64,000 nt of DNA, from NCBI GenBank assembly GCA_965216885.1, contig OZ244209.1, positions 4,588,001 through 4,652,000 of the forward strand, given 5' to 3'. The notes beneath the pieces were generated by a model. It saw nothing but the letters and a program-made list of their open reading frames with translations. It made no database searches and was not told the DNA's origin. The DNA comes from CAYNJG01 sp965216885. GTDB taxonomy: Bacteria > Planctomycetota > Planctomycetia > Pirellulales > Pirellulaceae. The translations under genes and the position numbers were made by a program. This document shows positions 57,008 through 64,000 of this stretch, piece by piece. The first letter of the stretch is position 1; each line of letters opens with the position of its first letter.

Positions 57008-58346
57008 GGGACACCCAATGTTAGCTTGACGGCCCCGTCGCTTGCCCGTTAGATTCTGACGGTTCTTTCAGTTGGAGGCAGATAAAGCATGCCCAGACAG
57101 GCGCGTGGTGAATACGTCAACCCAAACGAAGTGCAGATCCTGCATCTGGTGAATCGCTGCGTGCGCAGGGCCTATCTCTGTGGCGACGATCCTGTGAGTG
57201 GGCAGTCTTTCGAGCATCGGCGTGAATGGATTCGGCAACGTCTGGAGTTTCTCGCCGGCGTCTTTGCTATCGATTGCCTCACCTACACCATTATGTCCAA
57301 CCACCTGCATCTGATCCTTCGCAGCCGACCGGATGTGGCCAAAGAATGGTCTGACGAACAGGTCGCAAGACGCTGGCTGAGGTTGTTTCCCAAGCGACGG
57401 GAAAAGGATGGCTCGCCTGCCGATCCCGAGGATTTCGAGATCTCCATGATTACCGGCGACAAGAAACGGCTGGCGGAAATCCGGCTGCGATTGTCGGACG
57501 TGAGCTGGTGGATGCGGTGCACGGCCGAGAATATCGCTCGACGCAGTAATCGCGAAGATCGCTGTACCGGTCGCTTTTGGGAAGGTCGATATCGGGCCCA
57601 GATGATTCTGGATGAGGCTTCTTTACTTGCTTGTGCGGCCTATGTGGACCTGAATCCCATTCGAGCGGCGATGGCGAAGACTCCGGAGGATTCGAAGTTT
57701 ACGGGAGCGAAAGACCGCATCGATGATCTGGGCCAGCGTCAAACGAAGGCGAGGAAGACGCATGCCTGGGAACGCAGTCGACGCAGATCGCGCAGTGGCT
57801 GGCTCAGCCCGCTGGAGATCGATGAACGGACGGACGCTGTGGGGGCGGACGTGAGCCCGGTGAACCGTCGGGCAAGCCTGAAGGGTTTCCTTTCGATGTC
57901 GCTGGTCGAGTATCTAGAATTGCTCGACTGGACCGGTCGTCAGTTGCGACGCGACAAACGCGGCGCGATTCCCTCGCATCTGGCTCCGATTCTGGTGCGG
58001 TTGGGAGTGGACTCAGAGGGCTGGTGTGACCTTGTGAAGAAGTTCGGCAAGCTCTTCAAGCGGGCAGCCGGCAAAGCGGATAGTCTCGCCCGGGAGGCGG
58101 CGCGCCGTGGTGTCGGCTATCTACACGGCCCCGGCGCTCAGATGTTGAGTACCGAGTAGCTCAGCACTCTTCTTCGAACGGCCAGTGAGTAACGATTGCG
58201 TTCGCTGCTGCGCCATCTTTGATGATCGTGATGTTGTCGAGGTCGATTCGGTGGATTTGCCGACAAATTGACGCCGCGTCGCAGGCGTACAGTTTGCGAA
58301 TCAGGAAATGGAGGAGCTTCGGGTTGCTCTAAACGTTGGGTGTCCC
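57008..58346 (+). mobile_element. Intact RAYT-like element (copy B)
   Basis: 1339 bp. The left end GGGACACCCAATGTT and the right end AAACGTTGGGTGTCCC are inverted repeats matching at 14 of 15 positions. It contains one transposase gene and a 170-base 3' non-coding part. Direct repeats of TCGAACAGG sit before the left end; GATTGCCCTT follows the right end in every copy. Confidence 0.85.
57089..58159 (+). CDS. Y1/HUH transposase, REP-associated (RAYT) type
   Basis: GGAGG at 57074-57078 precedes the ATG. 356 aa. The HUH metal-binding motif is NHLHLIL (H72, H74), and the RAYT signature YVDLNPIRAAM is at about 188-198, with GRFWEGRY before it. These single-strand DNA nucleases cut and join element ends through a tyrosine. 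The C-terminal 130 residues are an extension typical of planctomycete members, with basic helices. Appears intact and could mobilise the truncated neighbours. Confidence 0.9.
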   Translation: MPRQARGEYVNPNEVQILHLVNRCVRRAYLCGDDPVSGQSFEHRREWIRQRLEFLAGVFAIDCLTYTIMSNHLHLILRSRPDVAKEWSDEQVARRWLRLFPKRREKDGSPADPEDFEISMITGDKKRLAEIRLRLSDVSWWMRCTAENIARRSNREDRCTGRFWEGRYRAQMILDEASLLACAAYVDLNPIRAAMAKTPEDSKFTGAKDRIDDLGQRQTKARKTHAWERSRRRSRSGWLSPLEIDERTDAVGADVSPVNRRASLKGFLSMSLVEYLELLDWTGRQLRRDKRGAIPSHLAPILVRLGVDSEGWCDLVKKFGKLFKRAAGKADSLAREAARRGVGYLHGPGAQMLSTE

Positions 58347-58360
58347 TTGATTGCCCTTCC

Positions 58361-59167
58361 GACGAACAGGTCGCAAGACGCTGGCTGAGGTTGTTTCCCA
58401 AGCGACGGGAAAAGGATGGCTCGCCTGCCGATCCCGAGGATTTCGAGATCTCCATGATTACCGGCGACAAGAAACGGCTGGCGGAAATCCGGCTGCGATT
58501 GTCGGATGTGAGCTGGTGGATGCGGTGCACGGCCGAGAATATCGCTCGACGCAGCAATCGCGAAGATCGCTGTACCGGTCGCTTTTGGGAAGGTCGATAT
58601 CGGGCCCAGATGATTCTGGATGAGGCTTCGTTGCTTGCTTGTGCGGCCTATGTGGACCTGAATCCCATTCGGGCGGCGATGGCGAAAACGCCGGAGGATT
58701 CGAAGTTTACGGGAGCAAAAGACCGCATCGACGATCTGGGCCAGCGTCAAACGAAGGTGCGAAAGACGCATGCCTGGGAACGCAGTCGACGCAGATCGCG
58801 CAGTGGCTGGCTCAGCCCGTTGGAGAATGATGAAAGGACGGACGCCGTGGGGGCGGACGTGAGCCCGGTGAACCGTCGGGCAAGCCTGAAGGGTTTTCTT
58901 TCGATGTCGCTGGTCGAGTATCTGGACTTGCTCGACTGGACCGGTCGTCAGTTGCGACGCGACAAACGCGGCGCGATTCCCTCGCATCTGGCTCCGATTC
59001 TGGTGCGGTTGGGAGTGGACTCAGAGGGCTGGTGTGACCTTGTGAAGAAGTTCGGCAAGCTCTTCAAGCGGGCAGCCGGCAAAGCGGATAGTCTCGCCCG
59101 GGAGGCGGCGCGCCGTGGTGTCGGCTATCTACACGGCCCCGGCGCTCAGATGTTGAGTACCGAGTAG
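58361..59167 (+). pseudogene. Truncated RAYT transposase without HUH motif
   Basis: The coding remnant begins at the codons for DEQVARRWL and keeps the YVDLNPIRA signature and C-terminus, about 98% identical to the intact enzyme. The N-terminal 88 residues, including the HLH metal site, are missing. An open frame from 58268 enters it from non-coding DNA of copy B and would give a chimeric 299-aa product without nuclease activity. Confidence 0.85.
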
Positions 59168-59354
59168 CTCAGCACTCTTCTTCGAACGGCCAGTGAGTAA
59201 CGATTGCGTTCGCTGCTGCGCCATCTTTGATGATCGTGATGTTGTCGCGGTCGATTCGGTGGATTTGCCGACAAATTGACGCCGCGTCGCAGGCGTACAG
59301 TTTGCGAATCAGGAAATGGAGGAGCTTCGGGTTGCGCTAAACGTTGGGTGTCCC
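58361..59354 (+). mobile_element. 5'-truncated RAYT-like element (copy C)
   Basis: Corresponds base for base in length to 57353-58346 of the intact copy and lacks its first 345 bases. It is joined directly to the right end of copy B. The right terminal repeat is at 59339-59354. Confidence 0.88.
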
Positions 59355-59398
59355 TTGATTGCCCTTCCTAAACGTTGGGTGTCCCTTGATTGCCCTTC
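59339..59398 (+). repeat. Tandem duplicate of the element right end
   Basis: A 31-bp unit (AAACGTTGGGTGTCCC followed by TTGATTGCCCTTCCT) occurs twice in direct succession. The second copy is a solo end and suggests another insertion or slippage at the same place. Confidence 0.85.
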
Positions 59399-59434
59399 TT
59401 TCTACTTGCGACTCTGTCTGCCCTTGGGTACGAC

Positions 59435-59623
59435 GTGACCAGCGAATTGCCAGATCAGCAGCTGGCTTACAGCGAGCAAGATGCAGCTGGACTCTTAGGG
59501 ATCTCCCCTCGAACCCTGTTCACCCTTCGCAAGGAAGGCAAGGTGCGCGCTGTAAGAATCGGGAAGCGGGTAATCTATTCTCGCGAAGAACTCCAGCGTT
59601 TCTTGGCCAGCTCTTCCGATTAG
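59435..59623 (+). CDS. Small HTH protein (excisionase/MerR-like HTH_17)
   Basis: The core LAYSEQDAAGLLGISPRTLFTLRKEG followed by VRAVRIGKRVIYSREEL is the winged helix-turn-helix of the excisionase family. I place the start at GTG 59435 (62 aa), since the longer frame from 59390 begins inside the transposon end. The original 5' end may have been replaced by the insertion. Stand-alone members are often Xis-like factors of integrative elements. It lies 447 bases from the 3' end of ssrA. Confidence 0.65.
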   Translation: MTSELPDQQLAYSEQDAAGLLGISPRTLFTLRKEGKVRAVRIGKRVIYSREELQRFLASSSD

Positions 59624-60020
59624 CAACGACTCCTCGGACTTTGTTTCTGCTTGGGCGATCCAACAAAGCAAGCGTGAGTGCCGCTCAAAATCGCGGCAAT
59701 CCCCACGATCTCAGGGCAGTTCTCTCGCACAGCATGGCCAGTCCGTTTGGATTGGATTTCCTCACGATCAGCTCCGATTTGAATGACGTGTTGACCAAAA
59801 ACCCGTGCGTCACTGGTTGCGGTTGGCTGCAGCATTGAACCCTGCCGACAACGTGCGAATTTGCCTAGGCGAAGTCAAAGTTGGTCGCCTCATGAGCAAC
59901 GCTTGGCCGCACCTATGACTAGTCCGGGCAATTGCATAGGTCTATGCAGCCGTATGGCAAAACGATGCAAAACCAATGCAGCACATGCAAGAACGATGCT
60001 GCATGGGACCACCAGGCAAG
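59624..60020. other. Intergenic region between HTH gene and ssrA terminator
   Basis: About 400 bases with no convincing gene on either strand. The part 59930-60010 contains several copies of ATGCA (AATGCAGCACATGCAAG, ATGCTGCATGG). No integrase and no copy of the ssrA 3' end is visible. Confidence 0.4.
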
Positions 60021-60021
60021 C

Positions 60022-60060
60022 AAAAACCCCGCACAGAAGGGCATGTTTCTGCACGGGGTT
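60022..60060 (-). terminator. Terminator of tmRNA gene
   Basis: On the minus strand AACCCCGTGCAGAA pairs with TTCTGTGCGGGGTT (two G-U positions) around an 8-nt loop and is followed by TTTTTG. It lies 10 bases after the tmRNA CCA end. Confidence 0.85.
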
Positions 60061-60069
60061 GTAACTCAG

Positions 60070-60427
60070 TGGAGGCGGCGGGGATCGAACCCGCGTCCCG
60101 CAATGCTTCCATGAAGGCCTCTACGTGTGTAGTCGGCTATTTGGCGTTTCGCCTGACGCGGCCCTTGTCGACCTGGTCCGAATCAGACTAGACGAGAACT
60201 TGTTTAACTCAGTGCGTGCCCGACATGACACTGAGCGGTTCGGAATTGGCTACCAGCGTCCGGGCGTCTCCGACGAACCCCCTTAGCCGGGGCTACCTAC
60301 TTCTAGGCGGCCAGCGCGAAGTTGCCTTCGACACTTAAAATTGTGATCAGCTTTTTACGTGGCCCACTGATCAACCACGACACGCCACCTTCACTTCCAG
60401 TCATCCGGTCGAATCCAATTCGCCCCC
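60070..60427 (-). ncRNA. ssrA: tmRNA (transfer-messenger RNA)
   Basis: 358 nt. The 5' end GGGGGCGAATTGGATTCGAC pairs with the 3' end CGCCTCC-A to make the acceptor stem, the T-arm GGTTCGATCCC is present (60081-60091) and CCA is encoded (60070-60072). The tag frame GAA GGC AAC TTC GCG CTG GCC GCC TAG (60303-60329) gives EGNFALAA, ending in the usual ALAA degradation signal. It rescues stalled ribosomes with SmpB. The resume codon GAA follows AAGUGUC; the precise resume point is inferred by comparison with other tmRNAs. Confidence 0.95.
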
Positions 60428-60702
60428 GACGATCGCCCTGCCCTGCACGCACCCTGAAAAGATACCCACACCAGCAAACGGCGACGTCGTACAGTCAATG
60501 GACTGTTTCCCAAGTATACACCACGAAACTACGTGGCTCTATTGGCATAGACGCGTTCCCAAACGTTCCGGTTCACAAATTTCGGAGAAAGCTGCAGCGC
60601 CCGCTCCTCGAGCCCGCCACCCATCCACAAGCAAACAAGTGGCAAGCCAATTAACAGACCAGCAAGAGGTACACAACGGCCCTCGCACAGACACAGCCCC
60701 TA

Positions 60703-62223
60703 CTACTCGTAGTGCTTGATCTTGTCCCAGTACGCTTCGAAGGCCCCTTCTTTTTGGAAATCCGGATCGTTGTCCAGATCGTGACACTTCAGACACCGCT
60801 CCTGAGCTCGATCCAGCGGCAGTTGCATTGCCGTTCGTAGGCTCTCAATTTGCTCGTCCGTCGCATCCACATCTCCGTTCTCCGCGGCCACATGAGCCGA
60901 CCCCGGACCGTGGCAGTTCTCGCAACCATTGCCATGCAAATGACGGGACTTTTCAAAGTCACGATAACCGGACACGTACGGAAAATAGTTCTGCGGATCC
61001 CAGCCCGTGACATGGCAACTCAAGCACTCCGGATCGTAATGGCGAGGTATCGAACTACGCTCGGTGGGGAACGCGATGTTGTGGGTGGCTTCGTGATGCG
61101 GCGTCTTCTGCCAGATGTCGAACGCCGTTTCGTGGCAATCCTTGCACGCCTCCGACCCAACGAACTGACGAGCGGTAGGGTGAGCGACCGGCTGTAGGAC
61201 CAGTCGCGTCCAATCCGCCTTGTACATGTCTTTCAGCCGATCCTGGTAGGTCGCCAACGACTTGAGCATCTCTTTTGAATCGACAAATCGCTTATCCAGC
61301 GGAATGCGTTCGTAACGAATCGGCTTGTCGGTTCCCGGGTAGATTCCCAACACTCCGACATACATCCCCTTCTTGCCGGTTTGAATCAGGAATGAGCTTG
61401 TGCCCTCGATTTTTTGCGGTTCAAGTGCGGGTTCATCGGCACCACCGGCCGTGACGACAAGTCGAAAATCTTTCGCTTCAGCGCTGGATGTTGCGATGCG
61501 GATTGTTTCTTCTGTCGACGCATGGGCCAGGAGCAGCATCACATCGCATTTGGCCTTCACGAACTTCCGATGTGCGGCAACGATCGCGGCCGCGGGCTTC
61601 GTGAATTCAATATCGTCGCTGCGAATCCCGCGTTGTTCGGATTCACCTATAACTGCCGCGATGCCAACCTTGTACTTGCCGGCCTGCACGATCTTGTAAC
61701 CATCGCTGACAGGAAACCCAAGAATGGAGACATTGGAACACAGGAGCGGTGTTGGTTCGCCCCCGGCGATCTCGACAGCCAACTCGCCGCTGTCCAGCCG
61801 CAGGTCATCGGGCCCGAGCCCAACGGCCTCGTACTCCATTTTCTTCAGCGAAGTCATCGTTGTCTGGAATTTGATTGCGGCCTGGGGACCGAATCGTCGC
61901 ACCTGATTGCCAACGTCCACCGGCACCATGTCCCAACCCCGGGCCAGCAGTTCGCGATAGAGCGTTTGCCGTCGCGCCAGTCCGCCTTTCTGGTTCGCGA
62001 GCCCCGTGCAACCGCAGGGTTCAATGTAGCCATGTTGTCGCCCGGTAATGAAGAATGCGAATGCGGGCTTTGTCCAGTCCTCGCAGTACTTCCTGCCCTC
62101 CGCCGAGGTGCTGGCCGTACTGCTACTGGCGGGTTCCTGACTAACGGCATACATCGAAAGCGCGGTCAGGCAAAGTACCGCAAGACAAAGAAGACAAGAA
62201 GCGGCTCGAAGGTGATTCCTCAT
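60703..62223 (-). CDS. Tetrahaem cytochrome c554-like protein with nucleotidase-like N-terminus
   Basis: I chose ATG 62223, which starts a signal peptide (MRNHLRAASCLLCLAVLCL); a longer frame from 62319 is unsupported. Residues about 50-340 resemble the 5'-nucleotidase/metallophosphatase family (HGYIEPCGCTGLANQKGG, VDVGNQ, GLGPDDLRL, MLLLAHAS) but lack several metal ligands. Four haem-binding motifs follow: CKDCH (360), CLSCH (400), CENCH (434), CLKCH (477), with cytochrome c554-type spacing. 506 aa, periplasmic. It probably transfers electrons; the phosphatase-like part may be structural. 192 bases separate it from the upstream DUF1573 gene, and both are on the same strand. Confidence 0.88.
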   Translation of the reverse strand: MRNHLRAASCLLCLAVLCLTALSMYAVSQEPASSSTASTSAEGRKYCEDWTKPAFAFFITGRQHGYIEPCGCTGLANQKGGLARRQTLYRELLARGWDMVPVDVGNQVRRFGPQAAIKFQTTMTSLKKMEYEAVGLGPDDLRLDSGELAVEIAGGEPTPLLCSNVSILGFPVSDGYKIVQAGKYKVGIAAVIGESEQRGIRSDDIEFTKPAAAIVAAHRKFVKAKCDVMLLLAHASTEETIRIATSSAEAKDFRLVVTAGGADEPALEPQKIEGTSSFLIQTGKKGMYVGVLGIYPGTDKPIRYERIPLDKRFVDSKEMLKSLATYQDRLKDMYKADWTRLVLQPVAHPTARQFVGSEACKDCHETAFDIWQKTPHHEATHNIAFPTERSSIPRHYDPECLSCHVTGWDPQNYFPYVSGYRDFEKSRHLHGNGCENCHGPGSAHVAAENGDVDATDEQIESLRTAMQLPLDRAQERCLKCHDLDNDPDFQKEGAFEAYWDKIKHYE

Positions 62224-62415
62224 TCGTCTATCCGTGAGAATTTGAGTTTCGGTCGGACCGTGCAGCATGTCTGATCGCGGCCCACGTGGGGTTGTATCCA
62301 AACTGCCAACCCACGTCACGGTTAACCGTGGCCTCGCTTAACCGTGGCCTCGTTTCCATGCTACCTAGCTAGCTTGCCGTCCTGCATTTTTCGAGGCTGC
62401 AATTGGCCGGGAAAA

Positions 62416-63648
62416 TCAGTGAGTGGAAAACTGCACTTTGATCGCAAACTGTTCGATTTCAGGGTGTTTCGTATCAAATACGACGCGTGCAATTGCTCCC
62501 TGTTTGGATCCCAACCGCTGGACAATGGGGCTGCCGGGTTTCACGATGATCGACATTGGAAAATTCCTCGCGACAACCTTCTCATTGCCGTCGTCGTCGA
62601 TGTCCTTGACCTCCCGTGGTGTCCCAATTTCTGCGGTCAGCGCGTCGGACGGATCGGTCGAAGCCAACGTGATATCGACGATATCCTTGTGCTTGCCCTT
62701 CACCAACAGGAACATCTTTTCGACGTGTCCCTTCGCGGCAGAGACCGGCCCTAGCACGAGCGTATTCTTTTCGTCGTTGTACCTTTCGCGACTTCCAATC
62801 ACGGAGATATCGCTAACGACCGAGATATCCACCGCGACGTCCATCGGCGGTACGTCGAGCTTGTTCGTTTTGAGTGAAATGAGTTGACGGACGATGCCCA
62901 CCGGCAAGCCCGGTTTGATATCAACGCGAACCTTGATCGCGGATTTCGCATTGGAATCCATCCATTTATCACGCGGCAAGGGCTCCGTCGTCAATGTAAA
63001 AAAGTCCGCCGTCTCCTCGTTGGAGAAATGATGGTCGGTAATCACAAGATCCGTATCACGGTAGCCGTAGACGATCGTCGTAAAGGATTGTGGCTCGCTG
63101 CGCGAGATACGACTGAACTTGACCATCGGCAGGTCGGGCATGGCCAACTGTAGAACTTTGCCGTACACCGAAAAGATGATCTCTCGTTGGTTCTTGTCGT
63201 TGGTCTCAATCGTCGCACTCTGGCGAAACTCTCGGTCGTAGCTTTTGGCTTCCCACGTCAGCGTGACGTCGGCCGTTTCCCCGGGCTTGATTGAATCCTT
63301 GCCGAGTGAGCCGACGGTACATTTGCAGGTCGTATCGAGAACCTTCAGGGTCAGAGGGCCACTACCGATATTCTGTACCTTGAACGAATGGGTTTCGCTT
63401 TCATTTCGCGCCATGACGCCGAAATCATATTCCACTTCCGACACAACATAGACACGCGGCTTGGCGTCCTTGATCGCCGGTCGCTGGGCACCCTTTGGAC
63501 TGGCGCTGAGCTCATGTCCGGCGAGATACATCTCGGGTTCGCGGTATTCGGAGAACGACGACGAAGCGCCGACGGCCGTACCCAGTCCAATCGCCACGAC
63601 GGGAATGAGCCAAAGTAAACCGATAGATGACTTTTCTTTATTATTCAC
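62416..63648 (-). CDS. Membrane-anchored DUF1573 protein
   Basis: The start is GTG 63648; the frame extends upstream but only from here is the N-terminus sensible. Residues about 9-30 form one transmembrane helix or uncleaved signal. DUF1573 covers about 72-165 (YDFGVMARNESETHSFKVQN, TTCKCTV, IKPGETADVTLTW), an Ig-like periplasmic domain common in planctomycetes and Bacteroidetes. The rest (166-410) contains further beta-rich repeats, including a second VRVDIKPGLPVG segment. Role unknown, probably extracytoplasmic. Lies upstream of the cytochrome gene. Confidence 0.88.
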   Translation of the reverse strand: MNNKEKSSIGLLWLIPVVAIGLGTAVGASSSFSEYREPEMYLAGHELSASPKGAQRPAIKDAKPRVYVVSEVEYDFGVMARNESETHSFKVQNIGSGPLTLKVLDTTCKCTVGSLGKDSIKPGETADVTLTWEAKSYDREFRQSATIETNDKNQREIIFSVYGKVLQLAMPDLPMVKFSRISRSEPQSFTTIVYGYRDTDLVITDHHFSNEETADFFTLTTEPLPRDKWMDSNAKSAIKVRVDIKPGLPVGIVRQLISLKTNKLDVPPMDVAVDISVVSDISVIGSRERYNDEKNTLVLGPVSAAKGHVEKMFLLVKGKHKDIVDITLASTDPSDALTAEIGTPREVKDIDDDGNEKVVARNFPMSIIVKPGSPIVQRLGSKQGAIARVVFDTKHPEIEQFAIKVQFSTH

Positions 63649-63818
63649 GTCGATTCTCGCCTGCGTCGCCGACGGTCTGCCCCAAGAAACCGCCAAATTG
63701 TCCCATATATGGTAGCCTGCCCGGTCCGTTCCGTGAACAACATACGCAGAACGTTGCAAAAAGGGTCGCGGCCCCGCAAAACAGTTTGGCAGTTGCGCTA
63801 ACATGTCGAGGAAATGAA

Positions 63819-64000
63819 ATGCGATCGCAGCCGGGGGAGAAGTTCGAGCTATTCGGGATGACCGGCCAGGTGACGGCATGTTCGGATTCCGGGGCATTCA
63901 TCGAGTTCGCCGGGCAGAGCTCGCTTATGATCCTGACAAACTGCGAAGGGACGCACGACTGCGTCATTTCAGCCACACTGCCCGACTGGATGATCAACGA
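63819..64000 (+). CDS. Unknown protein, 3' end outside window
   Basis: GAGGAA lies 6 bases before ATG 63819, and the frame stays open for 60 codons to the window edge. It begins MRSQPGEKFELFGMTGQV and has CSDSGAFIEFAGQSSL. It contains three cysteines and no signal peptide. Divergent from the DUF1573 gene with a 170-base gap. No family recognised. Confidence 0.5.
   Translation, partial: MRSQPGEKFELFGMTGQVTACSDSGAFIEFAGQSSLMILTNCEGTHDCVISATLPDWMIN

Noticed and set aside
58268..59167. 299-aa transposase as an independent functional gene
   Set aside because: Its first 30 codons come from non-coding DNA of the preceding element, and the HUH motif is missing; called a truncated copy instead.
59359..59838. 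Longer plus-strand frame overlapping the HTH gene
   Set aside because: It is in another frame from the clear HTH_17 domain and starts within the transposon end.

Overview
The window looks like a chromosomal segment of a planctomycete, probably a Pirellulaceae-type (Rhodopirellula-like) marine or aquatic bacterium. The evidence is gene content: giant DUF4347 proteins with a LEPR-XLL-like N-terminal motif, secreted proteins with dockerin-type calcium repeats and PEP-CTERM tails, four sulfatases, a DUF1573 protein, a nucleotidase-like multihaem cytochrome and a RAYT-type transposase. The taxon is inferred from this content; no ribosomal gene is present.

Left part (1-35.9 kb): three consecutive plus-strand genes for giant secreted, surface-type proteins (one cut by the window edge at >2193 aa, one of 5826 aa, one of 3504 aa). 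All three end in the same block of two DUF11-like domains, one SdrD-B-like domain and a 744-residue C-terminal module that is almost identical at DNA level. The second and third also share an almost identical 650-bp 5' end (LEPR-XLL-like motif plus DUF4347) and a related intergenic leader. The middle of each protein is different: 104-aa Ig-like repeats in the first, a 32-33 unit array of 95-aa Ig-like repeats in the second, and four nearly identical 510-aa units (beta-propeller-like plus thrombospondin-3-like calcium repeats) in the third. The locus therefore has constant ends and variable repeat-built centres, an arrangement that would favour recombination between paralogues.

Middle (36.5-41.2 kb): a three-gene operon of secreted dockerin/PEP-CTERM proteins ending in a strong terminator. 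The third gene is an in-frame fusion of two complete PEP-CTERM proteins with an internal sorting signal and an internal signal-peptide-like segment. An ankyrin-repeat protein and another PEP-CTERM-like protein follow on the minus strand, then a short region of decayed gene fragments (43.7-44.1 kb).

44-54 kb: a catabolic cluster with four sulfatases (two with non-canonical formylglycine motifs), two alpha/beta-hydrolase esterases and a small membrane protein. It fits degradation of sulfated, acylated polysaccharide. 54.5-56.4 kb: a translationally coupled pair, a small-molecule kinase of the choline-kinase/APH type and an inositol-monophosphatase-family enzyme.

56.7-59.4 kb: a nest of three copies of one RAYT-like element (one intact, two truncated) inserted in or beside a small truncated gene. 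59.4-60.4 kb: a small excisionase-like HTH protein, then tmRNA (ssrA, minus strand, tag EGNFALAA) with its terminator. 60.7-63.6 kb: a tetrahaem cytochrome with a nucleotidase-like N-terminal domain and a membrane-anchored DUF1573 protein, both minus strand. The start of an unidentified plus-strand gene runs off the right edge.
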